Positions 1 through 9,306 of a stretch of DNA of 64,000 nt are shown here, in pieces. The translations under genes were made by a program, and so were the position numbers. The stretch comes from Thermoplasmata archaeon. Its GTDB lineage: Archaea; Thermoplasmatota; Thermoplasmata; Lutacidiplasmatales; UBA184. How positions within the stretch are numbered: position 1 is the stretch's first letter; each line of letters starts with the position of its first letter. The notes beneath the pieces are model-generated. The model saw only the letters and a list, made by a program, of their open reading frames with translations, searched no databases and was not told where the DNA came from. Location of the stretch: NCBI GenBank assembly GCA_021817605.1, contig JAKAUN010000002.1, positions 129,676 through 193,675 of the forward strand, read 5' to 3'.

Positions 1-309
1 CTGCTGGTAGCGACGGTCGATCTCGGGGTTCTCGTCGCGGTCGACCTTGACCGCCACGAAGTGTTGGCGGAGGAGTCGGGCGACCTCCTCGTCGACGTAG
101 GTCCCCTCGTCCATCACGTGGCACCAGTGGCACCAAGCCGCACCGATGTCAAGCAGGATGGGCCGGCCTGTCTCCCGGGCGCGACGGAACGCCTCCTCCC
201 CCCACGGGTACCAGTCGATCGCCTGCTCCGCGGCGGAGCGCAGGTAGGCCGATCGGGCGGCGGCGAGGCGCGAGCGCCCTGTCAGGGAAGGAGCCGGGGT
301 CTCGGTCAT
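1..309 (-). CDS. DUF255 thioredoxin-fold protein (YyaL/SSP411 family), N-terminal fragment
   Basis: The first 103 codons of a protein that runs off the left edge; the visible start is the ATG at 309. Residues about 28-100 form the thioredoxin-like domain of the DUF255 family: a YPWGEEAF segment, then ILLDIGAAWCHWCHVMDE with the CxxC pair, then VKVDRDENPEID. Full-length members are usually 600-700 residues with a C-terminal glycosidase-like toroid, so most of the gene is outside the window. The biochemical role of the family is not settled. A minus-strand TATA-like stretch (CGTATCTT, 333-340) lies about 27 bases upstream of the ATG, which would give a leaderless message. Confidence 0.85.
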   Translation of the reverse strand, partial: MTETPAPSLTGRSRLAAARSAYLRSAAEQAIDWYPWGEEAFRRARETGRPILLDIGAAWCHWCHVMDEGTYVDEEVARLLRQHFVAVKVDRDENPEIDRRYQQ

Positions 310-423
310 CGGCCCTGCTCGCTCGCCGGCGCAAGATACGCTTGTCGCTGGGCGCAGGCCACGGACAAAGGTCCGGGAGGGGCGGGGTCAAGGCGGTGGA
401 GCTAGCGCCACCGCCCGCGCGGG

Positions 424-433
424 CTTTATAAAG
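424..433 (+). promoter_or_regulatory. TATA box of psmA operon
   Basis: CTTTATAAAG, a perfect palindrome, sits 33-42 bases before the psmA ATG. Transcription should start near 453-458. An AGGAG at 454-458 lies eight bases before the ATG and could act as a ribosome-binding site. The box probably drives the whole psmA-SBDS-exosome-rpoP run. Confidence 0.65.
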
Positions 434-465
434 GGGCCGTCGGTGCCCGCCAAAGGAGCGCAACG

Positions 466-1221
466 ATGGAGATGCAACCCGGCCAGATGGCCTACGACCG
501 GGCCATCACCGTCTTCTCGCCGGACGGCCGCCTTTTCCAGGTCGAGTACGCCCGCGAAGCGGTGCGCCGCGGCGCGACCACCGCCGGGCTCGTCTACGCG
601 AACGGGGTCGTCCTGATCGCCGACCGGCGGATCCCCAATCCCAAGCTCGCCGAAGCCGCGAGCCTCGAGAAGATCAACCAGATCGACGAGAACATCGCCT
701 GCGCCACCGCAGGGCTGGTCGCCGACGCGCGGGTGCTGGTCGACTACGCCCGCCTCGCGGCGCAGGTCCACCGGGTCACCTACGCCGAGCCGATGTCGGT
801 CGAGATGCTCGTCCGACGCATCTGCGACTACAAGCAACAGTACACCCAGTTCGGAGGGGTCCGTCCGTTCGGGACCGCGCTCCTGGTCGGCGGCTACGAC
901 GACGCCGGCGTTCACCTCTACGAGACCGAGCCTTCCGGGTCGATGACGAGCTTCAAGGCCGATAGCACCGGCGGCAACAAGGGGCCGGTGATGGAGCTCT
1001 TCGAGCAGAAGTACCGTCCGGGCCTCGACCGTGACGCCGCGATCCTTCTCGCCCTCGAAGGGCTCCGCGCGGCGCTCGAGGAGGGCGGCTCGCTCTCCCA
1101 GGTCGAGGTCTGCACCGTCCAGGTCGGCGAGGGAATGACCCGCCTGTCCTCCGACGAGATCCAGCGCTTCGTCCAGCGTCTCCCCGCCGCGGGCGGTTCG
1201 GGCCGGGGCGGACGCAGCTAG
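466..1221 (+). CDS. psmA: Proteasome alpha subunit
   Basis: Forms the outer heptameric gate ring of the 20S proteasome. The N-terminal gate and helix-0 sequence is intact (YDRAITVFSPDGRLFQVEYA, residues 9-28), followed by EAVRRGATT and the usual alpha-type core. At 251 residues it is a normal archaeal length with a short Gly/Arg-rich C-terminus. It is the first gene of a plus-strand superoperon that continues into SBDS and the exosome, an order widely seen in euryarchaea that ties protein and RNA turnover together. No beta subunit or PAN ATPase is in the window. Confidence 0.97.
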   Translation: MEMQPGQMAYDRAITVFSPDGRLFQVEYAREAVRRGATTAGLVYANGVVLIADRRIPNPKLAEAASLEKINQIDENIACATAGLVADARVLVDYARLAAQVHRVTYAEPMSVEMLVRRICDYKQQYTQFGGVRPFGTALLVGGYDDAGVHLYETEPSGSMTSFKADSTGGNKGPVMELFEQKYRPGLDRDAAILLALEGLRAALEEGGSLSQVEVCTVQVGEGMTRLSSDEIQRFVQRLPAAGGSGRGGRS

Positions 1222-1245
1222 GCCCGAGGGTCACAGGACCTTCCC

Positions 1246-1941
1246 ATGGTGAAGGTCGAGGACGCGGTCATCGCACGGTGGGAGACCCAGGGCTCCCGCT
1301 TCGAGGTTCTCGTCGACCCGCAGGCGGTCCAGGACCTCAAGGACGGCAAGGAGGTCGATCTTTCCGACAAGCTCGCCCTCGACCAGGTGTTCAAGGACGC
1401 CAAGAAGGGCGACAAGATCTCGGAAGAGCATCTTGAGCGGACGTTCAAGACGCGCAACCTCGCCGAAATCGCCAAGCAGATCGTCCTCAAGGGCGAGGTC
1501 CAGGTCACGACCGAGCAACGGCATCGCCTCCAGGAGGCGAAGCGCAAGCAGATCGTCACGACCATCGCCCGCAACGCGATGAACCCCCAGACCGGAGCCC
1601 CGCATCCTCCCGCCCGCATCGAGGCCGCGCTGGTGGAGGCGAAGGTCCACATCGATCCGTTCCGGCCGGTCGACGCGCAGGTCCAGGAGGTCCTTGCCAA
1701 GCTCCGCCCGCTGCTCCCGATCCGCCTCGATGTCGTCAAGGTCCGCATCCGCGTCCCCGGCCAGCACTACCCCCGGGTCATCGGGGAGGTGCGGGGGCTC
1801 GGTAGGCTGCTCGAGGAGCTCTGGATGTCGGACGGCTCCTGGAGCGGGGTCGTGGAGATCCCGGCAGGCGTCCAGACGGAGCTCTACGAGAAGCTCAACG
1901 CCCGGACCAAAGGGACCGCGGAAACCGCTCTCGTTAAATAA
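1246..1941 (+). CDS. sdo1: Ribosome maturation factor SBDS/Sdo1 homologue
   Basis: A 231-residue member of the Shwachman-Bodian-Diamond family, which in eukaryotes releases eIF6/Tif6 from the new 60S subunit; the archaeal role is inferred to be similar. The N-terminal FYSH domain (about 1-90) starts [20 protein letters not shown] and includes [13 protein letters not shown]. The helical middle domain contains [15 protein letters not shown], and the C-terminal ferredoxin-like domain follows. The gene begins 24 bases after psmA and is followed 36 bases later by rrp4, so it is probably co-transcribed. Confidence 0.96.
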   Translation: MVKVEDAVIARWETQGSRFEVLVDPQAVQDLKDGKEVDLSDKLALDQVFKDAKKGDKISEEHLERTFKTRNLAEIAKQIVLKGEVQVTTEQRHRLQEAKRKQIVTTIARNAMNPQTGAPHPPARIEAALVEAKVHIDPFRPVDAQVQEVLAKLRPLLPIRLDVVKVRIRVPGQHYPRVIGEVRGLGRLLEELWMSDGSWSGVVEIPAGVQTELYEKLNARTKGTAETALVK

Positions 1942-1977
1942 CCCGCCCTCGTCGCGCGCCCCGGTGCAGCAAGAAAA

Positions 1978-2853
1978 ATGCCACGAGGTCATCGTCCCGG
2001 CCACCGTACCGGTGGCGGCGAGGCTCACCCCTCGCCTTCGGCCCGGGAACGCGTACTAGTTCTTCCCGGGGAGGAGCTCGAGGCCCGGGGCCTAAAGCCC
2101 GGGCCGGGCACCTACCGCGTAGGCGGCAAGGTCTACGCGAGCATCCTCGGACTCTACTTGCCCCGTCCGCCGCTCGTCCAGGTCGTCCCGCTCTCGGGCC
2201 GCTACATCCCGAAGCCCGGCGACACCGTGGTCGGGACGGTCACGGACGTTCAGAACACCTTCTGGCTGCTCGACATCGGGGCGCCGAGATGGGCTCCGCT
2301 CCACATGACCGGCGCGCCTTGGAAGGTCGACGTCGGGGAGACAGAGCGCTTCCTCCGGGTCGGTGACGCGGTCGTCGTGCGGGTCGAGAACCTGGACGCG
2401 ACCGGGCGCATCGGGGTAACGATGCAAGGCGAGGGGCTGGGCAAGCTCGAGGCCGGCACCATCGTGCGCATCACCCCGGCCCGGGTCCCCCGCCTCGTCG
2501 GCCGGGGAGGTTCGATGATCCAGACGATCCGCCAGCGGACCGGCGCCGAGATCGCGATCGGCCAGAACGGCCGGATCTGGGTCGGCGGCACGGAAGAGGC
2601 GGTGCGGCGCGTCTCCGAGGTCCTTCGGATGATCGGGGAGAGCGGGCAACGCCCCGGCCTCACCGAGAGGGTCGCTCGCTATCTCGTCGCCACGACCCCC
2701 ACCGCCCACGAGGCGGCCGAGGGCGAGGGGGAGGGCGAGAGCCCCCGCCAGGGGCCGGCGGAGACGAACGGAGAAGACGGGGACGAGGGCGACGAAGCCC
2801 CCGGACCCGAGAACGGAAAATCCGAGGAGGAACGAACCTCATGGGAAACATAG
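1978..2853 (+). CDS. rrp4: Exosome RNA-binding cap protein Rrp4
   Basis: Cap subunit that binds RNA over the exosome ring and feeds it to Rrp41/Rrp42. Visible domains are an N-terminal region ([22 protein letters not shown]), an S1 domain around [21 protein letters not shown], and a KH domain with [16 protein letters not shown]. The last 50 or so residues are a Glu/Gly-rich acidic tail, longer than usual. The chosen ATG gives an N-terminus rich in Gly and Arg ([14 protein letters not shown]). The 3' end overlaps rrp41 by 13 bases, consistent with translational coupling. Confidence 0.95.
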   Translation: MPRGHRPGHRTGGGEAHPSPSARERVLVLPGEELEARGLKPGPGTYRVGGKVYASILGLYLPRPPLVQVVPLSGRYIPKPGDTVVGTVTDVQNTFWLLDIGAPRWAPLHMTGAPWKVDVGETERFLRVGDAVVVRVENLDATGRIGVTMQGEGLGKLEAGTIVRITPARVPRLVGRGGSMIQTIRQRTGAEIAIGQNGRIWVGGTEEAVRRVSEVLRMIGESGQRPGLTERVARYLVATTPTAHEAAEGEGEGESPRQGPAETNGEDGDEGDEAPGPENGKSEEERTSWET

Positions 2854-3593
2854 GAGCGAAGGAGGTGCCCGTGCTGCTGAGCCCGGAAGGGCTCAGGATC
2901 GACGGGAGAAAGCTCGACGAGCTGCGTCCGATCGAGATCCGCGCCGGCGTACTGCGCCAGGCCGACGGATCGGCGTTCGTCGAGTGGGGACAGAACAAGG
3001 TGATGGCGGCGGTCTACGGGCCGCGCGAGGTCCACCCCCGCCATCTCCAGCAGAACAACAAGGCGGTCATCCAGTGCCGCTACAACATGGCGGCATTCTC
3101 GGTCGACGAGCGCAAGCGCCCCGGGCTCGACCGTCGCTCGCAGGAGATCTCCAAGGTCATCGCGGAGGCGTTCGAGTCGGTCGTTTTCGCCGAGGAGTTC
3201 CCTCGGACGAGCATCGACGTCTACATCGAGGTCCTCCAGGCGAACGCCGGGACCCGCTGCGCGGGCCTGGTCGCCGCCTCGGTCGCCCTCGCGGACGCGG
3301 GGATCCCGATGGTCGACCTTCTGCCGGCCGTCGCGGTCGGCAAGGTCGCCGGCGCGATCGCCCTCGACCTCAAGAAGGAGGAGGACAACTTCGGCGAGGC
3401 GGACCTCCCGATGGCCCTCGTCCCGCAGTCCGGTCGGCTGGTGCTGCTGCAGATGGAAGGCCACATGACCGAGGAGGAGCTCTCCCGGTCGCTCGACCTC
3501 GGGGTGGCCGGCTGCCGCGTGATCTACGAGAAGATGAAAGCGGCTCTCCGCGAGCGTTATTCGGTCGAGCCGGTCGCCACGGAGGCGGCATGA
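2841..3593 (+). CDS. rrp41: Exosome catalytic subunit Rrp41
   Basis: RNase PH-fold phosphorolytic subunit that degrades RNA 3' to 5' as a heterohexamer with Rrp42. It shows the typical opening [21 protein letters not shown], then [16 protein letters not shown] and the catalytic-region segment [20 protein letters not shown]. At 250 residues it is full length. The ATG lies inside the end of rrp4 and the TGA overlaps the rrp42 ATG (ATGA at 3590-3593). Confidence 0.97.
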   Translation: MGNIGAKEVPVLLSPEGLRIDGRKLDELRPIEIRAGVLRQADGSAFVEWGQNKVMAAVYGPREVHPRHLQQNNKAVIQCRYNMAAFSVDERKRPGLDRRSQEISKVIAEAFESVVFAEEFPRTSIDVYIEVLQANAGTRCAGLVAASVALADAGIPMVDLLPAVAVGKVAGAIALDLKKEEDNFGEADLPMALVPQSGRLVLLQMEGHMTEEELSRSLDLGVAGCRVIYEKMKAALRERYSVEPVATEAA

Positions 3594-4378
3594 CGGAAGA
3601 GGTCACGACCGAGATTCTCCAGACGCACATCCTCGACCTGGCGGCCGACGGCAAGCGGCTGGACGGGCGCGCCCCGGACGAGTACCGGGCGCTCTCGCTC
3701 GAGCCGGGCTACGTCGTCACGGCCGACGGGAGCGCCCTCGTTCGCTTGGGCGAGACGATGGTCCTCGCCGGTGTCAAGCTCGAGCCGGGCAAGCCGTTCG
3801 CCGACACCCCCAACGCCGGGGTGCTCACCACCAACGCCGAACTCATCCCCCTATCGAGCCCCACGTTCGAGCCGGGACCCCCGCAACCCGGGGCGATCGA
3901 GGTCTCGCGCGTGGTCGATCGGGCGATCCGGGCGGCCGAGACGATCGACCTCGCCGGCCTGTGCATCACCCCGGCCGAGAAGTGCTGGACCTGCTATGTG
4001 GACATCCACGTCCTCGCCCACGCCGGCAACCTCATCGACGCCGCGCTGCTCGCCGCAGCCACGGCGCTCTCGCATGCGACCGTGCCCGCCAAGCGCTTCG
4101 GGATCGCGGAGGCGGACTACCCGCTCAAGGTCCACCACCTCCCGATCGAGTGCACCTTCGTGCGCCTCGGCGACACCATCGTGGTCGACCCGACCTTCGA
4201 CGAGGAGCGTGCCTCTCAGGGACGCCTCACCATCGCCACGGACGAGGCGGGACGGGTGGTCGCCATGCAGAAGGGGCTCATCGGCGCGTTCTCGCCGGAC
4301 GATGTCCGTTCCCTCGTCCGCCGCGCCTTCGTCCACGGGGACCGGCTGCGGGCGTCCGTTCGAGGAGGCGGAGCATGA
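3590..4378 (+). CDS. rrp42: Exosome subunit Rrp42
   Basis: Structural RNase PH-like partner of Rrp41. The start ATG at 3590 was chosen because it overlaps the rrp41 stop and gives the standard opening ([33 protein letters not shown]). The frame stays open upstream, but that part is a shadow of rrp41. The protein is 262 residues. As in the family, the core has the fold ([33 protein letters not shown]) but lacks the Rrp41 catalytic residues. The TGA overlaps the next ATG (4375-4378). Confidence 0.96.
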   Translation: MTEEVTTEILQTHILDLAADGKRLDGRAPDEYRALSLEPGYVVTADGSALVRLGETMVLAGVKLEPGKPFADTPNAGVLTTNAELIPLSSPTFEPGPPQPGAIEVSRVVDRAIRAAETIDLAGLCITPAEKCWTCYVDIHVLAHAGNLIDAALLAAATALSHATVPAKRFGIAEADYPLKVHHLPIECTFVRLGDTIVVDPTFDEERASQGRLTIATDEAGRVVAMQKGLIGAFSPDDVRSLVRRAFVHGDRLRASVRGGGA

Positions 4379-4644
4379 GCCGGCGGACCAAGAAGGTCGG
4401 CCCGACCGGCTGGATGGGCCCCCGCTACGGGATCCGCATCCGCCGCAGGGTGCTCGAGATCGACCGCGCGCGACGCCGCCCGGCGGCCTGTCCGCGCTGC
4501 TCGACCGTCACCCTCCGTCGGGTGGCGAGCGGCATCTTCGAGTGCTCCCGATGCGGGACGCGTTTCGCCTCGAACGCCTACCTCTTTGCTCCGCCCCCCC
4601 CGATCACCCGCGCCGAGAGGGAGACGGCCTCCGACAACGCTTAA
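4375..4644 (+). CDS. rpl37ae: Ribosomal protein L37Ae (eL43)
   Basis: A 89-residue zinc-ribbon protein of the large ribosomal subunit. It opens [19 protein letters not shown] and carries the C-x2-C-x14-C-x2-C zinc ribbon (CPRC...CSRC, residues about 38-59). Translationally coupled to rrp42 through an ATGA overlap. The exosome-L37Ae-RpoP order is conserved in many archaea. Confidence 0.95.
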   Translation: MSRRTKKVGPTGWMGPRYGIRIRRRVLEIDRARRRPAACPRCSTVTLRRVASGIFECSRCGTRFASNAYLFAPPPPITRAERETASDNA

Positions 4645-4671
4645 GACCGGACCGTCGCTCGTTGGATCACC

Positions 4672-4806
4672 ATGTTCCGCTGCATTCGGTGCGGGGAGGC
4701 GCTTCCGTCCGACGCCAACCTCTTCGGGGTCCGCTGCGACAACTGCGGCGGGAAGATCTTCACCAAGGAGCACCCGAACGTCAAGAAGGTCCTCAAGGCG
4801 CGCTAG
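4672..4806 (+). CDS. rpoP: RNA polymerase subunit P (Rpb12-like)
   Basis: A 44-residue zinc-ribbon subunit of archaeal RNA polymerase. It reads MFRCIRCGEALPSDANL then VRCDNCGGKIF, giving the C-x2-C-x14-C-x2-C zinc site, and ends in a basic helix (KEHPNVKKVLKAR). It starts 27 bases after rpl37ae and appears to close the superoperon; 148 bases without a gene follow. Confidence 0.93.
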   Translation: MFRCIRCGEALPSDANLFGVRCDNCGGKIFTKEHPNVKKVLKAR

Positions 4807-4954
4807 GCTTCGGCCCGACGCCCCCGCCGCGGGGCCGCAGGCGACCGTGGCCTGGCTCGTCCCGCGCACGACCTCGACCCCACGGTGACGTGCGCCGCGC
4901 CCGGAAAGTCCGGGACGGGGCCGAAGGTAAAGGGGTACCGACCGTACCCGCGGC

Positions 4955-5644
4955 GTGGCCTCCGACAGGGTGGCGACCGGCATCTCCTCGGTAGATCGGC
5001 TGCTCGGTGGGGGCCTGGAGACCGACTGCCTCACGGAGATCTACGGGGAGGGCGGCAGCGCCAAGACCCTCTTCTGTCTCGAGATCGCCGCCCGCATCGC
5101 CCGCGAGGGCCGCTACGTCCTCTACGTCGACACCGAGGGGGTAAGCCTCGAGAGGCTTCGGGCGATCGCCGGAGCGGACCTGCCGAAGGTCCTCGGCCAC
5201 TTTTTGCTCACGTCGCCCAAGGACTTCGAAGAGCAGCGGCGGGCCGTTGCGACCGCCTGCACCCTCGCACGCGACGGTCGCCGTCCGATCGGGCTCCTCG
5301 TGGTCGACTCGTTGACGAACTTCTACCGGCTCTCGCTCTCGGGGCCGGACGAGGACGAGGCCCGCGAGGCCCTCGCTCTCCAGATCGCCGACATGGTGGC
5401 GACGACCCGGACGCGGGCCCTCCCCGCGCTACTGACCAACCAGGTCTGGCGAAGTCCCAAGGAAGGCACCCTCGAGCCGGTGGGAGGCTCCTACCTCAAC
5501 CACGCGGCCAAGACCATATTGCGTTTCGACCGTCTCCCCGGACCCCGGCGTCGCGTGGTGCTGATGAAGCACCGCGCGCGGCCCGAAGGATCGGTCGAGT
5601 TCGTCATCGGCTCTCACGGGCTCGAGGGCGGCACGCCCTCTTGA
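4955..5644 (+). CDS. radB: DNA repair and recombination protein RadB
   Basis: RecA-fold RadA paralogue found in euryarchaea, thought to assist RadA recombinase. It lacks the N-terminal HhH domain of RadA, as expected, and is 229 residues from a GTG start. The opening VATGISSVDRLLGGGLE is typical. Oddity: the Walker A reads GEGGSAKT, with Ala in place of the Gly that normally precedes Lys. Walker B is LLVVDSLTNFYRL, and ALLTNQVWRS and GGSYLNHAAKTILR match the L2 and C-terminal regions. Confidence 0.93.
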   Translation: MASDRVATGISSVDRLLGGGLETDCLTEIYGEGGSAKTLFCLEIAARIAREGRYVLYVDTEGVSLERLRAIAGADLPKVLGHFLLTSPKDFEEQRRAVATACTLARDGRRPIGLLVVDSLTNFYRLSLSGPDEDEAREALALQIADMVATTRTRALPALLTNQVWRSPKEGTLEPVGGSYLNHAAKTILRFDRLPGPRRRVVLMKHRARPEGSVEFVIGSHGLEGGTPS

Positions 5645-5663
5645 AACCGAGATAAGCCCCCGC

Positions 5664-6290
5664 GTGCGTCGGCCGACGATGGGCGCCCCGGTGGAGGTCG
5701 CGGACGTTCTGACCCCCATCGGCACCTTCCGCGTCGCCTACGAGGGGTCGACCGTCCGCGTCATCGACCTGGTCGAGAAAGGCCTGCCGCAAACCGGGAC
5801 TCCCGCCGGGGCGCTCCGTCGCGGGTCGCCGTTCCCCCCGGGGAGTCCCCCGCAGCAGGTCCGCGCCTACTTCAAGGACGGCCGGACCGCCTTCGCGCTC
5901 CGGGTCGCCCCCGACTCCGGTTCCGAGTTCGACCGGACCGTCTGGGAGGCGCTTCGCAAGGTCCCCGCCGGCGAGACGGTGACCTACGGCGAGCTCGCGC
6001 GCCGGGCCGGCTTTCCCGGGGCCGCCCGCGCCGTCGGAGGCGCGATGGCGCGCAACCCGATCCCGATCGTCATCCCGTGCCACCGCGTCGTCGGCCAGGG
6101 AGGCAGCATCTGCGGCTTCGGGCTGGGACTGTGGAGGAAGCGTTGGCTCCTCGATCACGAGGGGGCCTGGCCGCTGCGCTCCCGTTCTGCCGAGGGGCCG
6201 CGGCCCGGCGGGCAACGGACCCTGGATGGGTTCCCCCCGACGGGCACCGTCCGATCGAAGAGAGGGCGGGCCCGCGCCCCCGAAGCGTAG
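5664..6290 (+). CDS. ogt: Methylated-DNA-protein-cysteine methyltransferase (MGMT/Ogt)
   Basis: Repairs O6-alkylguanine by irreversible transfer of the alkyl group to the active Cys. The C-terminal half carries the full signature: FDRTVWEALRKVPAGETVTYGELA, AARAVGGAMARNPIPIVIPCHRVV with the PCHR active site, then GGSICGFGLGLWRKRWLLDHE. The N-terminal domain is poorly conserved and the tail is a 40-residue basic, disordered extension. It follows radB after 19 bases, forming a DNA-repair pair. Confidence 0.93.
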   Translation: MRRPTMGAPVEVADVLTPIGTFRVAYEGSTVRVIDLVEKGLPQTGTPAGALRRGSPFPPGSPPQQVRAYFKDGRTAFALRVAPDSGSEFDRTVWEALRKVPAGETVTYGELARRAGFPGAARAVGGAMARNPIPIVIPCHRVVGQGGSICGFGLGLWRKRWLLDHEGAWPLRSRSAEGPRPGGQRTLDGFPPTGTVRSKRGRARAPEA

Positions 6291-6320
6291 CTCGCAAGGG
6301 ACCGGGGCTCCCCGGCGTTT

Positions 6321-6401
6321 AAGCTACTACACCACGTAACAGCTAGATCTCTCGTCGGTCGTGCCCCGTCCTCCGGCGCCGAAGCCACTACAATGTGTAG
6401 T
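6321..6401. repeat. Hairpin and related direct repeat in a convergent intergenic gap
   Basis: Between the ends of ogt and aEF-2. At 6382-6402 the arms AAGCCACTACA and TGTAGTTGCTT pair at 10 of 11 positions around a 3-base ATG loop; the inner six pairs (ACTACA/TGTAGT) are perfect. A copy of the left arm with one change (AAGCTACTACA) sits at 6321-6331, and TTTAA at 6317-6321 is a weak TATA candidate. It could be a 3'-end structure, an operator or a small RNA; no coding potential is seen. Confidence 0.45.
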
Positions 6402-6424
6402 TGCTTTGCCCGCCGAGGCAGAGC

Positions 6425-8626
6425 TCAGCCGGAGTAGTAGCTCGCGTCGTAGGGTTCGGGCTTGAGCCCGCGGCGCTGGCGGACCTCGGCGACGACCTTG
6501 GGCTGGAGCTCGACGGGGACCGGCTCAAAGCCCATCGACTCGGTCGACCAGAGGACCTTGCCGGCGGTCGCGCTGCGGATGTCGGAGGCGAAGCCGAACA
6601 TCTCGGCCACCGGAACCTTCGCGACGACCGTCTGCAGGTCGCCGACGTTCGTCATGTCAAGGATCTCGCCGCGCCGGCGCTGGAGCTCGCGGGTCGCGCC
6701 GGCGAGGACGTCTTGGGGAACGTTGACCGTGACCTTCTGGAACGGCTCGAGCAGGAGACGATCGCCGAGGCACATCGCACCGTACATCCCCGAGCGGGCG
6801 GCCGGGATCGTCTGGGCGGGCCCGCGGTGGATCGAATCCTCGTGGAGCTTCGCGTCGACGAGGCGGACCTTGAGGCCGTAGACCTTCTCGTTCGCGAGCG
6901 GGCCGCGGTTCATCGCCTCCTTGAAGGCGTCGACGATGAGGTCCATCGTCTCGTTGAGGTACTGGATACCCTTCGTGACGTCGAACAGGATGTTCGTCCC
7001 CTCGACGGCGACCAGCCCACGGCCCTCGTCGCGCGAGATGCCCAGGGTGTCGAGCTTGGTGACGAGGCTCTTGAGGTCCTTGAACGACTTTCCCTGCGGG
7101 ACCTCCCCGTCCTTGATCGCCTGGACGACCCCCGCGGGAAGTGGCTCGACCTCGAAGTAGAAGCGGTTGTGCTTGTTCGGCGACTTGCCCTCGAACGGTC
7201 CCCCCGGCTGCCTCACCAGCTCGCGGTAGACGACGATCGGCTTGGACGCCTCGATCTCGACCTTGTAGTCGTTGATGATCCGGTACTCGGTGATCTCGAG
7301 GTGGAGCTCGCCCATTCCCGAAAGGAGGTGCTCGCCGGTCTCGGGGTTGATCTCGACCTTGAGGCTCGCGTCCTCCTTGCCGACCTTGCGCATCACCTCG
7401 ATGAGCTTCGGAAGGTCCGCCATGCGCTTCGGCTCGATGGCGACCGTGACGACCGGCTCGGAGACGTGCCGGATCTCCTCGAACGGGACCATCTCGGGGA
7501 TCGTGCTCGTCGTCGTCCCGGCGAAGGCGTCGCTGAGCCCGATGACCGCGGCGATGTTGCCGGCGGGGACGTCCTCGACCATGAGCCGCTCCGGGCCCAT
7601 GAACAGCGAGACGTGCTGGACCCGGTTGCGGAGCTTGGTGCCGAGGATCTGGAGCTCCATCCCCTTCTGGAGGTGGCCGGAGAAGACCCGGCCCGTGGCG
7701 ATCTCGCCCGCGCTCGGGTCCATCGTGATGTCGGTGACCATGAAGGAGGTCGGCCCGGCAGCGTCGGTGTTGACCATCGCCTGGCCCACCGACGAGCCGA
7801 TCTCGCCCTTCCAGATGTTCGGGATGCGGTACCTCTGCGCGATGCGCGGGCTCGGCAGGTGGCGGACGACCATGTCGAAGACCACGTCGTTGATCTTCGC
7901 CCGCTGCGCGATCTCCCGCGAGCGGCCCGTGGAGACGAAATCGATGATGTCCGGGAACTTCACCCCGGTCCTCTGCATGTACGGCACGCTGATCGCCCAG
8001 TTCTCGTAGCCCGAGCCAAAGGCGACCGACCCGTCGCGCGGGTCGACCGACCACTCGTCGACGAACTCCTCCGGCGCCATGCGACGGATGAGCTCGTTGA
8101 CCTCGGAGATGATCGTGCCGAACCGCTTCTGGAGCGAGTCGGGGGTGAGCTGGAGCTCCTTGATGGCACGATCGACCTTGTTGATGAACAGGGTCGGCTT
8201 GACCTTCTCCCGGAGCGCCTGGCGGAGCACGGTCTCGGTCTGGGCCATCACGCCCTCGACCGCGCAGACGACGACGATTGCCCCGTCGACCGCGCGCATG
8301 GCCCGGGTCACGTCCCCGCCGAAGTCGACGTGGCCGGGCGTGTCGATGAGATTGATGAGATACTGTTGCCCCTCGAACTCGTGGACGATGGTGACGTCGG
8401 CGTTGTTGATCGTCAGGAGGCGGGCCTGCTCTTGCTCGTCGAAATTGAGGTAGAGCTGCTTGCCCGCAAGCTCGTTGGAGATCATGCCGGCCGCCGCGAG
8501 GAGGTTGTCGGAGAGCGTCGTCTTGCCGTGGTGGATGTGGGCGACGATGCCGATGTTACGGATGCGCTCGATCTGGCGCATCATGTCGGGAATGGCCTTG
8601 GCCAGCTCGGCTCGTACGTGGGTCAT
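6425..8626 (-). CDS. fusA: Translation elongation factor aEF-2
   Basis: GTPase that moves the ribosome by one codon; 733 residues, full length. Visible features are the G domain with DTPGHVDF (G3) and INKVDRA (G4), the archaeal EF-2 core, and the diphthamide loop LHEDSIHRGPAQ whose last His is the modification site. Two unusual positions: the P-loop reads AHIHHGKTT where the Asp of AHIDHGKTT is expected, and switch I reads ARLLTI where RGIT is usual (the key Thr is kept). It is the last gene of an rps12-rps7-EF2 operon, 17 bases downstream of rps7. Confidence 0.96.
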   Translation of the reverse strand: MTHVRAELAKAIPDMMRQIERIRNIGIVAHIHHGKTTLSDNLLAAAGMISNELAGKQLYLNFDEQEQARLLTINNADVTIVHEFEGQQYLINLIDTPGHVDFGGDVTRAMRAVDGAIVVVCAVEGVMAQTETVLRQALREKVKPTLFINKVDRAIKELQLTPDSLQKRFGTIISEVNELIRRMAPEEFVDEWSVDPRDGSVAFGSGYENWAISVPYMQRTGVKFPDIIDFVSTGRSREIAQRAKINDVVFDMVVRHLPSPRIAQRYRIPNIWKGEIGSSVGQAMVNTDAAGPTSFMVTDITMDPSAGEIATGRVFSGHLQKGMELQILGTKLRNRVQHVSLFMGPERLMVEDVPAGNIAAVIGLSDAFAGTTTSTIPEMVPFEEIRHVSEPVVTVAIEPKRMADLPKLIEVMRKVGKEDASLKVEINPETGEHLLSGMGELHLEITEYRIINDYKVEIEASKPIVVYRELVRQPGGPFEGKSPNKHNRFYFEVEPLPAGVVQAIKDGEVPQGKSFKDLKSLVTKLDTLGISRDEGRGLVAVEGTNILFDVTKGIQYLNETMDLIVDAFKEAMNRGPLANEKVYGLKVRLVDAKLHEDSIHRGPAQTIPAARSGMYGAMCLGDRLLLEPFQKVTVNVPQDVLAGATRELQRRRGEILDMTNVGDLQTVVAKVPVAEMFGFASDIRSATAGKVLWSTESMGFEPVPVELQPKVVAEVRQRRGLKPEPYDASYYSG

Positions 8627-8643
8627 GAGCTCTCTCCGGGCGC

Positions 8644-9306
8644 CTAACGGGCCGACTGGGCGACGCGCTCGACCTCTTCCTTGCGACCGACCGCGAAAGA
8701 GGTGAGGTCACCCTTCGATGCGAGCCGGATCTCCTCGGCGAGACACGTCTCGATCGCCTTGGTCGACTTGCGCGATGCCTGGATCGCCCCGAGGGCGAGG
8801 TTGCGGATCGCAACGTTGACACGACGGGCCGGCGAGGCGTCCACGGCCCTGGGGACGGAGATCCCGCCGAACTGGAGCCGGGTGACCTCCTCGCGGGGCG
8901 CGGCGTTCTCGACGGCGTCCACGAGCATCTGGAGCGGGTTCTTCTGGTCCTTGGCCCCGAGCTCCTCGAAGGCCTTGCGGACGGTCGCGAGGGCCTTCTG
9001 CTTCTTGCCCGTGAACTTGCCGCCCTTCATCAGCTGGTTGGCGAGCCGCTCGACCAGGTGCATGTGGGTCTTGAGGAACGGCCGGCCGGAAAGACGGCCC
9101 TCGGTGTGGGGCGCGTAGACCGGGTGCAGGTAGAGGTACGGCAGGAGCCCCGGGTCGTGGACCTCGATGCCTTCGAACGAGAACTTGCCGAAGAGCGGCG
9201 GGATGGGGAACGGGGGAGCGGGGGCCGGCTGCGGCCGCGCCACGACCGGCCCGGTTTCTTCTGTAGGGGCCTCGGCCGGGTGACCTGGGCTCTTCTCGTC
9301 GCTCAT
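8644..9306 (-). CDS. rps7: Ribosomal protein S7 (uS7)
   Basis: Small-subunit protein that nucleates 16S rRNA head assembly. The ATG at 9306 overlaps the rps12 stop (ATGA), so coupling decides the start. The product is 220 residues with a Pro/Ala-rich N-terminal extension of about 40 residues before [17 protein letters not shown]. The core shows [56 protein letters not shown] and [12 protein letters not shown]. Confidence 0.96.
   Translation of the reverse strand: MSDEKSPGHPAEAPTEETGPVVARPQPAPAPPFPIPPLFGKFSFEGIEVHDPGLLPYLYLHPVYAPHTEGRLSGRPFLKTHMHLVERLANQLMKGGKFTGKKQKALATVRKAFEELGAKDQKNPLQMLVDAVENAAPREEVTRLQFGGISVPRAVDASPARRVNVAIRNLALGAIQASRKSTKAIETCLAEEIRLASKGDLTSFAVGRKEEVERVAQSAR

Noticed and set aside
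6401-8647. Very long plus-strand open frame opposite aEF-2
   Set aside because: Its Asp/Leu/Arg-rich sequence is the antisense shadow of the GC3-rich aEF-2 gene; no domain is recognisable and the minus strand encodes a clear aEF-2.
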